A stretch of 64,000 nt of DNA, taken from Shewanella electrica (GTDB taxonomy: Bacteria > Pseudomonadota > Gammaproteobacteria > Enterobacterales > Shewanellaceae). Where the stretch lies: contig NZ_JAKOGG010000020.1 in NCBI RefSeq assembly GCF_022321485.1, forward strand, positions 1 through 64,000, in the 5' to 3' direction. The translations under genes and the position numbers were made by a program. The number at the start of each line of letters is the position of its first letter. The stretch's first letter is position 1. Of this stretch, positions 6,955 to 16,140 are shown one piece after another. The notes below the pieces were generated by a model. That model was not told where the DNA came from, searched no databases, and worked only from the letters and a program-made list of their open reading frames with translations.

Positions 6955-7488
6955 ATGATGAATGTGCTACGAAAAACCATCGTGTTACTGCTGTGTGGTG
7001 GTGGCTTTATTGGCGTTGGGTTCGCTGCGCCGTCTAAACCATTGGGCCAAGGTTTTGATCTGAAAAAAGTTAACGTGCCATCACAGCCGTCGAATGGGGT
7101 CGCCAGTGGGGCGGCGCAGGGGCTTGGCCTGCTACAAATTGTCGGCGTTGCATCTAGCAGTTACGCGCGATACGAATATCTCGGTAGCAATAGCCGTTCT
7201 ACCAGCCAAGTGCATAACGGCGCTATTGAAGTGGCGGTGTTGCAGTATGGTTATGGCAACACCCAGCCAGCGAGCTTAAATGGTGCGGCGCCGATGCGCA
7301 GCAAAACCGTGACGTTTTGTGGCAGCCTGCGTAACTTACATACATGTCGAGCGGGTGAGAAACTTAGTGCTTGGTTGTATTTTTATCAGTTTGAACCAAG
7401 CCAAGGTGGCTACTTTACTATGTCGGCTAACTCCACCGCTGCACCGTTTGGCACTGCAAAAGTATCACTGAGTATCAAAGCCAACTAA
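6955..7488 (+). CDS. Secreted protein, possibly DUF4879/YolA-like
   Basis: A 177-residue protein with a clear signal peptide (hydrophobic residues 9-24, cut likely after GFA). The mature part contains VGVASSSYARYEY, VAVLQYGYG, ASLNG and two cysteines about a dozen residues apart, then a tryptophan and a glycine-rich end. This order recalls the DUF4879 family (B. subtilis YolA type), which is extracellular and of unknown function; the family call is from memory of motifs and is uncertain. The start is ATG 6955 or 6958, behind GAGGAAAAGG. Confidence 0.6.
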   Translation: MMNVLRKTIVLLLCGGGFIGVGFAAPSKPLGQGFDLKKVNVPSQPSNGVASGAAQGLGLLQIVGVASSSYARYEYLGSNSRSTSQVHNGAIEVAVLQYGYGNTQPASLNGAAPMRSKTVTFCGSLRNLHTCRAGEKLSAWLYFYQFEPSQGGYFTMSANSTAAPFGTAKVSLSIKAN

Positions 7489-7610
7489 CCCACAGAAGTC
7501 GCTAGCTTATGGATTTGAATATATCAATGATGCCTTGAGTGAACTCAGGCATTCAGTTGCTTAAGCGAACTTGTCTTGGTGCGTGTTATTGGCAAAAATG
7601 AGCGAGCGTA

Positions 7611-7640
7611 AACAAAAACAGCCTCAAATGAGGCTGTTTG
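7611..7640 (-). terminator. Terminator of the efflux operon (also works on plus strand)
   Basis: AAACAGCCTC (7616-7625) pairs with GAGGCTGTTT (7630-7639) around AAAT. Read on the minus strand, the stem is followed by T-rich sequence (TTTTTGTTT), suiting the efflux genes that end at 7666. Confidence 0.85.
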
Positions 7641-7665
7641 TCGTTAACAACTGTGAGTCGAGTAT

Positions 7666-9120
7666 TTAGTTGGCGGTGCTACTGGAAGCCACACTGCTGT
7701 TGGATTCGTTATCGTCCACTTGCACTAAATCAATCGCCGTTTGCTTGCCGACACCGCCGCCAAGTGCGCGGTAAAGGGTAATCATCGCCAGTTGTTTGTC
7801 GCGCTGTGCCTCACTCAACGCCAGTTCAGCGGTGAAGTGGTTACGTTGTGCGTCGATCAAATCCAGCGATGTGGCAACACCGTTTTTATAACGTAACTGC
7901 GCGAGCCGTAGATAGGCGGCAGACGCCTCCAACAATCGGCGCTGTTCTATCCATACTTGTTGCGCCCGTTGGTAATCATTCATACCGTCTTTGACTTCGG
8001 TATAGGCGTTGAGCACTGCACTACGATAAGCCAACAAGGCTTGTTGCTGCGTTTCTTGTGCAATGGTCAGTTGCGCGTCCAGTTTACCGGCGTTGAAGAT
8101 GGGCGCAGTTAAGCCACCCGCCAGAGACCAGGTCATGCCGCGCGCTTTAAGCAGATCATCAAGCGAGTCTGATTCGCGGCCGTAAGCGGCCGTGATGGTG
8201 AAACTTGGCAATTTGGCCGCTTCGGCAATGCCCACGTCAGCAGTGGCCGCGATTAACTGTTGCTCGCTTGCACGCAGATCTGGCCGTTGCGCTAACAAGC
8301 GTGATGGAATGCCAGCTACCAGTGACTCAGGAAATTGCGCGTTGGCATCTCTGCTGACATCTTCAATGTCGTAGCTGTATTCGCCTAGCAGAATACGCAA
8401 TTGATTGCGCTTTTGCTGCCGTTCAAATTTCAGCTGTGGCAGGTTAACCATGGCGGTTTGATATTCCACTTGGACTTGGCGCACATCCAGCCCCGATATC
8501 ACACCGTTTTGGTGTCGTAAGCGGGCGATTTCTAATTCTTTGGCGCGCAACTCTGCCGTTTCTTGCGAGATTTGCAGCCGTTTTTCGATGTCGGCTAACT
8601 CGTAGTAGGCGGTGGCGACTTCACTGATCAAACTGACTTTGGCCGCTAGCAATAATTCCGCAGTGGAGAAGGTGTTGGCCCATTGGCTTTGGTCGGCACG
8701 ACGTTGCGCGCCCCAAATATCCACCTCCCACGAAGCGGTAACGCCCAAGGTGCGGCTGGAGTCATACAGATCGCCGCTGTTGGTTAAACCGCTATCTTTG
8801 GTGCGCTCGGCGCCAAAGGCGGCTTTCAGCTCGGGCCAGCGGTCTGCGTTGGTCACGGTCAAATTCGCTTTGGCGGCGCGCAAACGACTTTGCATGGTCG
8901 CCAACGACAAATTGCTGCTGAGCGCATGTTCAATCAGCGCTTGTAACTGCGGATTGAGATAGAAAGCTTGCCAGTCTTTCACATCACTGGCTTTGTGATC
9001 TTGCTGCAAGCTAGCGCTATATTGCTCCGGCAGTTGCAGCTCAGGTGCTTGGTAATCCGGCCCCATCACACAGCCAGAAAGTAATGCCACGGTTAACATG
9101 GCCAGCGGACGTTTAATCAT
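7666..9120 (-). CDS. RND efflux outer-membrane channel lipoprotein (NodT/OprM family)
   Basis: A 484-residue outer-membrane factor that would form the trimeric exit duct of the tripartite pump. The start at 9120 gives a lipoprotein signal with lipobox LLSGC; the longer frame back to 9138 adds six residues before it and lacks reason. GGAGG lies just upstream. The body shows the two internally repeated alpha-barrel/beta-barrel halves usual in the family, with RPDLRASEQQL in the middle and a final YKNGVATSLDLIDAQR block. The start overlaps the stop of the pump gene by 8 bases (ATGATTAA), so translation is coupled. A terminator closes the operon. Confidence 0.93.
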   Translation of the reverse strand: MIKRPLAMLTVALLSGCVMGPDYQAPELQLPEQYSASLQQDHKASDVKDWQAFYLNPQLQALIEHALSSNLSLATMQSRLRAAKANLTVTNADRWPELKAAFGAERTKDSGLTNSGDLYDSSRTLGVTASWEVDIWGAQRRADQSQWANTFSTAELLLAAKVSLISEVATAYYELADIEKRLQISQETAELRAKELEIARLRHQNGVISGLDVRQVQVEYQTAMVNLPQLKFERQQKRNQLRILLGEYSYDIEDVSRDANAQFPESLVAGIPSRLLAQRPDLRASEQQLIAATADVGIAEAAKLPSFTITAAYGRESDSLDDLLKARGMTWSLAGGLTAPIFNAGKLDAQLTIAQETQQQALLAYRSAVLNAYTEVKDGMNDYQRAQQVWIEQRRLLEASAAYLRLAQLRYKNGVATSLDLIDAQRNHFTAELALSEAQRDKQLAMITLYRALGGGVGKQTAIDLVQVDDNESNSSVASSSTAN

Positions 9121-12100
9121 GCTGCACCTCCGCCGCAACTGTGCTTTCTGGTTTGATTTTTTGTCTTAACCAACCGGCTGTGGTGACAAAAAACAGTGGT
9201 ACTAAAATGATGCCGATACTGGTGGCCAAAATCATCCCGCCCAAAATCGGGATCGAGACTGACTGGCGACTCACCGAGCCTGGGCCGCTTGACATCACCA
9301 ACGGTAATACACCGAGGATAAATGCCACTGAAGTCATCAAAATCGGCCTAAAGCGCATCGCTGCCGCTTTGATGGCTGCATCGGTGCGGCTTAACCCTTC
9401 GCGATACAGCTGGTTGGCGAATTCCACAATCAAAATCGCGTTTTTCGCCGCCATACCAATCAAGGCAATAAAGGCCACTTGGAAGAATAGGTTGCTTTCC
9501 ATGCCACTGGTTAGGGTCGCGATGGACGCGCCCAACATAGCCACTGGCGCAATCAACAGCACCGCAATCGGAATGGTCCAGCTTTCGTACAGTGCGGCCA
9601 AGAACAGGAACACAAACAACAGCGCTAACCCAATCGCAATCGAGGTTTGGTTAGCTGAGCGTACTTCTTGGAAGGTGATACCGGTCCACTCGTAACGGAA
9701 CTCTGGCGGCAGCAACGGCGTTGCGACGCGGTTAATCGCATCAATCACGTTACCGGTTGAGTAACCCGCCGCGGGCACCACGCTGATCGCCGCACTAGAA
9801 AACATGTTGTAGTGGGTGACGCTGGCGGGGCCAACGGTGTAGTCGAAGTCGGCCAACACTGAGATCGGCACCATGGCACCGGAGGAGGACTTAACGTAAA
9901 ACTCCTTAATTTGATTAGGGAATTTACGGAAATCTGCCTCAGCTTGCACTTTTACGCGGTACACACGACCAAACAGGTTAAAGTCGTTCACGGTTGATGA
10001 ATCGGTCAGCGTTTTAATAGTGCTGTAAACGTCGGCAACTGCGACGCCCAGCGCCATCGCCTTGGCCTCATCCACATTGACTTTCAACTGCGGAATAGCA
10101 CTTTGCAGCGACAAGCTGGCATTGGCGACCTCGGGCTGCACTTTCAGTTGCTCGACCAAGTCATTGGCGCTTTCTATCAAACCGTTGAAGTTGGTGCCCG
10201 AGGTATCTTGCAAGACCATCTCCACCCCCGATCCGTTACCCAAGCCGGGAACCGCTGGCGGCAGGTAGAAGTTAAACTCGGCTTCCAGCACTTGATTGAG
10301 ATCGGCTTTGATCTCATTCATCACTTTCTCAATCGTCTCGTTTGATGCTTTGCGTTCTTCCCATGGTTTGAGGATCACCTCAAACTCGCCATTGGCCTGG
10401 TTGGAACCGGAGCGGCGGTTTTCGCCCGCCAGCGTAAAGGAGAAATCCACGGCCGGATGGCTCAACACATGGCGTTCAGCAATCTTCAGCACTTTTTGGG
10501 TGCGGTTAACGGTGGAACCGGCGGGCAAGGTCATATCGATAAAAAAGCGGCCTTGGTCTTCGTTTGGCATAAAGCTGGTTGGCAGGTGGCTCATGATGTA
10601 CCACACCGCCAATACCATCACGCCGAACACCGTATAACTGCGGCGGGCGTTACGGTTGGTCAGCGCAACGAGGCCAACATAACGGTTGGTCAAGTTGTCG
10701 AGCTTGTTGTTGACCCAGAAGAAGAACCCGCGCGTTGGCGCATCACCGGGGCGCAGCAAAATGGCGCACAGGGCAGGGCTCAACGTCAGCGCGACAAACA
10801 TGGAGATCAGCACCGCGACCGCAATGGCGATAGCAAACTCGCGATACATAATCCCGGTGATGCCAGCGAGGAACGACACCGGCACAAACACCGCGCACAG
10901 CACCAGCGAGGTGGCGACCAAGGCGCCAGACAGTTCTTTCATCGCTTGGCGCGCGGCGGCCATGGGGGTCATGTTTTCTTCGTTGATCAAGCGCTCAACG
11001 TTTTCCACCACCACGATAGCGTCATCCACCACAATACCGATGGCGAGCACTAAGGCCAGCAAACTCACGGTGTTGATGGTAAAGCCAAATACCAGCATTA
11101 CCGCCAACGTACCGATCAGTGAGACAGGTACTGCGATGGCTGGGATCAAGGTGGCGCGAGCATTTTGCAAGAACAGATACACCACCAATACCACCAGCAC
11201 CAAGGCTTCCACCAAGGTATGCGCTACTTCATCAATGGAGTTTTCGATAAAGCGCGAGGCATCGTAGAACACTTGCCACTGAACGCCTTGCGGAAACTTA
11301 GCGGAGAGATCCGCCATGGTTTGTTTGACCTTTTTGGTCACTTCCAGCGCGTTGGCGCCCGGCAGCAGGAACACCTGCAAAATGGTAGCATTTTTGCCGT
11401 TAAGTTGTGATTGCAGCGTGTAAGAGGATGAACCGAGTTCCACGCGCGCGACATCGCGCAAACGGATGATTGAACCATCAGGCGCGGCTTTGACGATGAT
11501 CTCTTTAAACTCATTGACGCTCGACAAACGGCCACCGGCGACAATCGGCAAGGTCATGGTCAGATCGTCACCGTTAGGTTGGGTCCCAATGGTTCCCGCT
11601 GGCGTTTCTTTATTTTGTGCTTTGACGGCAGAGATAATGTCGCTAGTGGTGAGCCCCAGCCCAGCCATAGCGTCCGGTTTGAGCCAAACACGCATCGAAT
11701 AGCTACGTGAACCGGTGTTACGGGTGCGTCCCACGCCGGGAATGCGGCGCAGCGCCGATTCGATGTTGATTGAGGCGTAGTTAGACAGATAGATTTCGTC
11801 GTAACGTTCATCGTTGGAGGTCAGCGCCAGTTTTAGCAGTTCCACCGACGAATCTTTTGATACCGACACGCCTTCGGTTTGCACGTCGATGGGGAGATTG
11901 CCTAACGCTTGTTGGGTGGCGTTTTGCACATCAACCGCCGCCAAGTCGGGGTTGGTACCTACATCAAAGGTGATGGTGACACTAGATGAGCCAGAGTTAG
12001 TACTCTTGGAACTCATATAGATCATGTTTGGTACGCCGTTGACCTCTTGCTCTAACGGTGTGGCTACCGATTCTGCCGCCGTGGTGGAGGCCGCCCCCGG

Positions 12101-12247
12101 ATAGGAGGCCGAGATACTCACTTGTGGCGGGGTAATGTACGGGTATTGATCCACTGGCAGCATAAACATGGCAATCATGCCAAGTAATACAATGACAATG
12201 CTGATCACACTGGAGAAGATCGGTCGGCCGATAAAGAACTGAGCCAT
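9113..12247 (-). CDS. RND multidrug efflux pump, inner-membrane transporter (HAE-1 family)
   Basis: A 1044-residue AcrB/MexF-type proton-driven drug exporter. It begins MAQFFIGRPIFSSV, as in the family, has twelve predicted membrane helices (TM1 at 10-30, TM2-6 near 340-495, TM7 near 540, TM8-12 near 870-1025), and carries the proton-relay aspartate pair in TM4 (GIVVDDAIVVVENVER). Two large periplasmic porter/docking loops lie between TM1-2 and TM7-8. The length is standard. It starts 3 bases after the adaptor gene stops and overlaps the channel gene by 8 bases. Substrates cannot be read from the sequence. No regulator gene adjoins the operon. Confidence 0.96.
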   Translation of the reverse strand: MAQFFIGRPIFSSVISIVIVLLGMIAMFMLPVDQYPYITPPQVSISASYPGAASTTAAESVATPLEQEVNGVPNMIYMSSKSTNSGSSSVTITFDVGTNPDLAAVDVQNATQQALGNLPIDVQTEGVSVSKDSSVELLKLALTSNDERYDEIYLSNYASINIESALRRIPGVGRTRNTGSRSYSMRVWLKPDAMAGLGLTTSDIISAVKAQNKETPAGTIGTQPNGDDLTMTLPIVAGGRLSSVNEFKEIIVKAAPDGSIIRLRDVARVELGSSSYTLQSQLNGKNATILQVFLLPGANALEVTKKVKQTMADLSAKFPQGVQWQVFYDASRFIENSIDEVAHTLVEALVLVVLVVYLFLQNARATLIPAIAVPVSLIGTLAVMLVFGFTINTVSLLALVLAIGIVVDDAIVVVENVERLINEENMTPMAAARQAMKELSGALVATSLVLCAVFVPVSFLAGITGIMYREFAIAIAVAVLISMFVALTLSPALCAILLRPGDAPTRGFFFWVNNKLDNLTNRYVGLVALTNRNARRSYTVFGVMVLAVWYIMSHLPTSFMPNEDQGRFFIDMTLPAGSTVNRTQKVLKIAERHVLSHPAVDFSFTLAGENRRSGSNQANGEFEVILKPWEERKASNETIEKVMNEIKADLNQVLEAEFNFYLPPAVPGLGNGSGVEMVLQDTSGTNFNGLIESANDLVEQLKVQPEVANASLSLQSAIPQLKVNVDEAKAMALGVAVADVYSTIKTLTDSSTVNDFNLFGRVYRVKVQAEADFRKFPNQIKEFYVKSSSGAMVPISVLADFDYTVGPASVTHYNMFSSAAISVVPAAGYSTGNVIDAINRVATPLLPPEFRYEWTGITFQEVRSANQTSIAIGLALLFVFLFLAALYESWTIPIAVLLIAPVAMLGASIATLTSGMESNLFFQVAFIALIGMAAKNAILIVEFANQLYREGLSRTDAAIKAAAMRFRPILMTSVAFILGVLPLVMSSGPGSVSRQSVSIPILGGMILATSIGIILVPLFFVTTAGWLRQKIKPESTVAAEVQHD

Positions 12248-12250
12248 AGA

Positions 12251-13504
12251 TTAGCGCTCCTGCTCTTTTGCTTGTTGTTCTAATGCTTTGGCTTTTTCTT
12301 CGGCGTCCATCTGCTGTTGATAAGCTTTGGCATCTAATGGTTCTGCGAGCTGACCATGACGCACGCGGTGCATGCCTTCAACAATCACTCGCTCGCCCGC
12401 GCGTAGGCCGCTCTTAACTACAATGCCTTCGGGGCCTTGGTGCTCAATCAGAATGAAACGGCGTTCAACCACGTTATCAGGTAACACCACCATGACGTAA
12501 ACGCCACCTTGGTCTACCTGAATTGATTGTTGTGGGATCACAATCGCATCGTGGATTTCATCCAACTTGATGCGCACATGAGTGTATTGTCCCGGCAGCA
12601 ACTCTTTTTGCGGGTTTGGTAACACGGCGCGTACTTCAAATGTGCCGGTGCTGGAGTTCACTTGTGGGTCGGTAAAACTCACGCTACCTAAGTAGTTGTA
12701 ATCGCTGTTATCTGGCAAAGTAATGCGCACAAATCCGCCCAGTGCTTTACCTTCCGCTTCGGCTTCGCGTTGCTCGTTAAAACTGGTCATACGGCGGCGG
12801 GCGTTCAAATAATCCAGCGCCGACATATTAAAGCTCACATAAATTGGATCGACCTGTTTGACGCGAGTCAGCAGGGATTTGCCTTTGCTACCCACCAGCG
12901 CGCCAATATCTACTTCCGAACTGCTCACCATGCCGTTGATAGGAGAACGCACTTCGGTGTAGCTCAGTTCCAGCATGGCTTCTTCTAACTCGGCTTTGGC
13001 ACCTGCTAGGCTGGATTTTGCTTGCGCGAGCGCCGATATAGCGTTGTCGTAGTCGAGCTGACTGGCCGCATCTTGCTCATACAGTGGCTTTAAGCGGCGA
13101 GCGTCGCGTTCGGCTTTTTCTAACGCGGCTTGCTGAGCATCGGCTTTGGCTTTCAAGCGGCTGACGACCGCGGTGTAGGGTTTATTGTCGATGTTATACA
13201 GCACATCGCCCGCCTTTACTGCCGCACCTTCGGTAAAGCGCTTTTGCTCAACAAAACCATCAACACGCGCACGCACTTCAACATCGAGCGAGGCTTGTGT
13301 TACGCCAACATAATTGCCGTACACTGGCACATCGGCTTTTTGTACGGTTTTAACCACCACTAATTTCGGCGTGATCGCTACCGGATCGGGGCCGCAGCCC
13401 GCAAGTAACAGACTGGCTGTGAATAAACCAAGGGTTGTACCGACACGGCGGCATCTACGGGTAATAGCTACGCTAGACCGAGTTAAAGCAAAGCTTGGCA
13501 ACAT
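12251..13504 (-). CDS. RND efflux periplasmic adaptor lipoprotein (AcrA/MexE family)
   Basis: A 417-residue membrane fusion protein that bridges the pump and the channel. I place the start at 13504 (MLPSFALT), giving an N-terminal signal with lipobox LLLAGC; the open frame continues to 13591, but that extension lies inside a dispersed repeat and is probably not coding. Barrel-sandwich and hairpin regions are seen (VEVRARVDGFVEQ, a long alanine-rich helical hairpin with EQDAASQLDYDNA, and VRSPINGMVSSSEV), then a beta-barrel domain (LPNPQKELLPGQYTHVRI). First gene of the operon. The ribosome binding site is weak (GGAACC). Confidence 0.93.
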   Translation of the reverse strand: MLPSFALTRSSVAITRRCRRVGTTLGLFTASLLLAGCGPDPVAITPKLVVVKTVQKADVPVYGNYVGVTQASLDVEVRARVDGFVEQKRFTEGAAVKAGDVLYNIDNKPYTAVVSRLKAKADAQQAALEKAERDARRLKPLYEQDAASQLDYDNAISALAQAKSSLAGAKAELEEAMLELSYTEVRSPINGMVSSSEVDIGALVGSKGKSLLTRVKQVDPIYVSFNMSALDYLNARRRMTSFNEQREAEAEGKALGGFVRITLPDNSDYNYLGSVSFTDPQVNSSTGTFEVRAVLPNPQKELLPGQYTHVRIKLDEIHDAIVIPQQSIQVDQGGVYVMVVLPDNVVERRFILIEHQGPEGIVVKSGLRAGERVIVEGMHRVRHGQLAEPLDAKAYQQQMDAEEKAKALEQQAKEQER

Positions 13505-13539
13505 ATGTGGTTCCAATTGTGAGCAAAGATAGTTAAGGG

Positions 13540-13646
13540 CTGTGGTTCTTTGCAGATGATTTTTGCAACTGGCAGAACGTGATTTAGGCAAGGTAGGTGA
13601 TGTGCCAGTTTATCTAGCACCAGCGCCTAACGCTGAATAAATCGCA
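13540..13646 (+). repeat. Dispersed intergenic repeat, copy A
   Basis: This plus-strand sequence matches the reverse complements of 48921-49016 and 63655-63748. The shared core is TTTTTGCA(A/G)CTGGCA...GTGATTT-GGCAA...GATGTGCC...GC(C/G)TAACGC. All three copies can be read in the same frame as FLQ-x-A-x2-D-x-G-x4-DVP. In this copy a TGA stands just before the frame and TAA ends it, so it is not a gene. It lies just upstream of the efflux operon start. Confidence 0.7.
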
Positions 13647-14117
13647 GCTCAACCGCTGCTTGCTTGAGGCATTTAACTGCCGTCTGAACGTGAGCGCATC
13701 CAACCCGCTTAGCGGCTTATGCGTCGGTGGTTGCGCCTCGTCCATCACGTGTTTTTTGAATAAATTCAAACACGAAAGCTCAGCAGCCCTTAGGGCAATA
13801 AATTAATCAAAGTTTATCATCATCGACAAGTGTATGTGGACTGACGTTATTCGGCCAGACCGCCACATGAATAATAAAAAGTGTGTTTCTATACATGTTA
13901 ATAATAGCCATTCACTATTAATGTATTGTTTTTCATTTAGTTATAGTTTTACTTGGCTGAGTGTTTAAATAGTCAATTTGCATATTTTTGCAAAATTTGC
14001 CAACAGTTTGAACGAAAAAAACATCCGATTTATTAGATATATCCATGTGTTATCGAACTTATTAGATAACCGTTAGATAAAAAATTCGTGCAAAATTAGC
14101 AAACTCGAATGAAAATT
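13647..14117. other. AT-rich intergenic stretch upstream of the efflux operon
   Basis: No gene is seen on either strand. It contains an imperfect palindrome at 13747-13773 (CGTGTTTTTTGAAT facing ATTCAAACACG) that could be a repressor operator, and a strongly AT-rich part from 13,900 to 14,110 with many A/T runs, which could hold promoters or curved DNA. No single promoter stands out. Confidence 0.4.
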
Positions 14118-14150
14118 GCCACAAGTTTTATAAAAACACTAACTTGTGGC
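14118..14150 (-). terminator. Hairpin downstream of the D-Ala-D-Ala ligase gene
   Basis: GCCACAAGTT (14118-14127) and AACTTGTGGC (14141-14150) form a perfect 10-bp stem. On the minus strand AATTTTCATT follows, a modest T-rich tail. Confidence 0.65.
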
Positions 14151-14170
14151 ATAAACATTATAATAAATAG

Positions 14171-15178
14171 TTAGTTAGCTAACTGTGCTTTGATGTTGTC
14201 CATCAAGTAACGGGTGAAGTCGTCACCATGGTGCGCCAGCATCTTAGGGAACATGGAAATTTTTGTAAGCCCTGGGAAGGTATTGATCTCATTCAGTAGG
14301 ATCTCACCTTGATCGCTCAAAAAGAAATCGATGCGTGACAGATGGCGTAGTTTTAGGCCTTTAAAGGCGCGCACCGCGTAATCACGGATCTCAGCGACTT
14401 GCGCTTCAGTCAGGTTAGTGGCTTCCACTTGGGTGGTTGCATGGCTGCTGTCCGCGTACTTTTCTTCAAAAGTATAGAAGGTATTGTCGGCACAGATAAT
14501 TTCACCGGGTTTAGTGGCGATAACTTGGCCTTGATATTCGTATACGGCAACTTCCAGTTCACGGGCGCGAATGGTTTTTTCCACGATCACATAAGGCGAG
14601 TAACTGAACGCACGGGTCAGGGTTTCTTTGATTTCATCGCGGTTATCCACTTTGAAACAACCCACGGATGAACCTTGTGACGCCGCTTTAATAAACAGTG
14701 AACCCCATGCGTCAAACGCGGCTTCACAACGCGTCAGCGATTCATCATCTACCTGATTGACAAACAGGTACGGCGTATTCGGAATGCCGAGCGCAGTAAA
14801 CCACATTTTGGCGGTGATCTTATTGAAACAGTTGCTGCTGGCTTCAGATTCACAACCGAAGTAGGGCAGATTGATCAAATTAAAGTAGGACTGAATATCG
14901 CCTGTCTCACCGGGGTAACCGTGAATACAGGGAATGACATAATCAACGCGCCACGCTGGAGTGTCATCTTCAAAGCGGATTTCGCGGCGATTAGTTAGCT
15001 CGCATTTTTTACCTGCTTGGGTACGATATTCGCCTTTGCCGTTGAGTTCTAACCATAGCAAATTCACGTCATCGCGCTGGGCTAAACAAGATTCAAAATA
15101 GCGTGCTGACAACAGCGAAATATCGTGCTCTGAACCACCACCACCACATAACAGCAAAATGTTGATCTGAGTATTCAA
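14171..15178 (-). CDS. ddlA: D-alanine--D-alanine ligase
   Basis: An ATP-grasp enzyme joining two D-alanines for peptidoglycan precursor synthesis in the cytoplasm. Family marks are the N-terminal [33 protein letters not shown], the ATP-binding loop region [12 protein letters not shown], and the C-terminal metal and substrate residues RIDFFL...[13 protein letters not shown] choose the TTG at 15178 (335 residues) because CGGGAG sits seven bases upstream and the protein then starts right before the conserved strand. An ATG at 15205 would add nine residues and has no ribosome binding site. It stands alone, convergent to nothing, with a hairpin after it. Assignment to the ddlA rather than ddlB branch is by context (not in the mur cluster). 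Confidence 0.88.
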   Translation of the reverse strand: MNTQINILLLCGGGGSEHDISLLSARYFESCLAQRDDVNLLWLELNGKGEYRTQAGKKCELTNRREIRFEDDTPAWRVDYVIPCIHGYPGETGDIQSYFNLINLPYFGCESEASSNCFNKITAKMWFTALGIPNTPYLFVNQVDDESLTRCEAAFDAWGSLFIKAASQGSSVGCFKVDNRDEIKETLTRAFSYSPYVIVEKTIRARELEVAVYEYQGQVIATKPGEIICADNTFYTFEEKYADSSHATTQVEATNLTEAQVAEIRDYAVRAFKGLKLRHLSRIDFFLSDQGEILLNEINTFPGLTKISMFPKMLAHHGDDFTRYLMDNIKAQLAN

Positions 15179-15205
15179 GTAAAGCTCCCGAGCTAAAATG
15201 ACCAT

Positions 15206-15503
15206 GCAGAATGCGTTTATTATGGCGTAAAGCCGTGACGCTGTTAACGCAAATTCAAGGGTTTGTGCATTACTGGCGAAATTGTCAGCGCTTTAGTAAC
15301 GCAGCCTACCGTTGCGCGCCTTGAGCGTTATCGACTCACAGTAAAAGTAGCATAGTTGTTATTAGGGCCAAATCGGCTGCGGCTTAAGGCTGATACAGCT
15401 TCGACCTTGGTCTGTTTGTTGTTAGCCGTGGCACAGCACCATGATGCCGCAGTTGCGCATTGTCAATTGTTGGCCTAGCGTCAATAGTGTTTGCCACTGT
15501 CAT
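15206..15503. other. Intergenic stretch between divergent genes
   Basis: About 300 bases between the ligase gene (minus) and the small membrane protein gene (plus). It must hold both promoters, but I see no convincing -35/-10 pair, repeat or RNA. Confidence 0.3.
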
Positions 15504-15511
15504 AAGGGAAT

Positions 15512-16042
15512 ATGATGAATCGCTTTGCTTCCAGAAAAAATACCTTTGCTGCCGGAATGAATAACTTCTGGGTTGGCATGGTCACGGGTATGTTGTTGCC
15601 AGTGATAGTGATCGCGGCGTTGCTGTATGCCACGGTCGATAAATTTACGGGGTTACTGCAAGACGCCACCATTGCGCCGTTGCTGGCGCGGAGTGAGCAG
15701 ACCTTTGATAAGGTCGATACCTTGCTTGTTACCTTGGATGACAAAGTTAACGATGCCGAACTTAACGATGTGCAACTGCTGGCACCGCTGAAACAAGCGC
15801 AGTTTTTCCCTGAATTGCAGGCGCTGGCTAGTGGCGTAAAGCAGCTAAAACAAACCGCTGCGGATTTTGATAAACAAGCCGTGCTGGATAAACTGCAGCA
15901 ACAATTGCAAAGCTCGTTACAGGCGAAATTCCCCGAAGATAAAGCGCAGCAATTGGCGCAGAGTCTGATGAATATTGCCGACGTGCTGGCGCAACAAGGT
16001 TTAGCCGCCCAAGCTGACACCGCTGCGGTGCCTGCGTCTTAA
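15512..16042 (+). CDS. Small inner-membrane protein with coiled-coil tail
   Basis: A 176-residue protein of unknown function. One membrane segment lies at about residues 18-41 (GMLLPVIVIAALLY). The rest is rich in leucine, glutamine and alanine with heptad-like spacing (about residues 100-150), so probably a coiled coil. The start is ATG 15512 or the adjacent ATG 15515, which is better spaced from AAGGGA at 15504-15509. It is a single-gene unit ending in a strong terminator. Confidence 0.65.
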   Translation: MMNRFASRKNTFAAGMNNFWVGMVTGMLLPVIVIAALLYATVDKFTGLLQDATIAPLLARSEQTFDKVDTLLVTLDDKVNDAELNDVQLLAPLKQAQFFPELQALASGVKQLKQTAADFDKQAVLDKLQQQLQSSLQAKFPEDKAQQLAQSLMNIADVLAQQGLAAQADTAAVPAS

Positions 16043-16082
16043 CTTCACTCAATCTTCAGCCGCAATCTAAAACCACTAAATC

Positions 16083-16127
16083 AAAAAAGCCCAGCGCGAA
16101 TGTTAATTTTCGCTCTGGGCGTGTTTT
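16083..16127. terminator. Bidirectional terminator between the coiled-coil protein gene and recD
   Basis: GCCCAGCGCGAA (16089-16100) pairs with TTCGCTCTGGGC (16109-16120) with one mismatch. T-rich sequence follows on the plus strand (GTGTTTTT) and an A run precedes it (TCAAAAAA), so it can stop transcription from both converging genes. Confidence 0.9.
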
Positions 16128-16140
16128 TATGGCGACTGAT

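Noticed and set aside
10457-11053. Plus-strand open frame of 198 residues
   Set aside because: It lies antisense inside the RND pump gene and has a composition (His/Gln/Arg-rich) typical of shadow frames.
13505-13591. N-terminal extension of the RND adaptor protein
   Set aside because: The extra 29 residues fall in the dispersed repeat and precede a full lipoprotein signal; the ATG at 13504 is a better start.
15481-16052. Minus-strand frames opposite the coiled-coil membrane protein
   Set aside because: The plus frame has a ribosome binding site, a membrane helix and a terminator; the Ser/Cys-rich minus frames are shadows.
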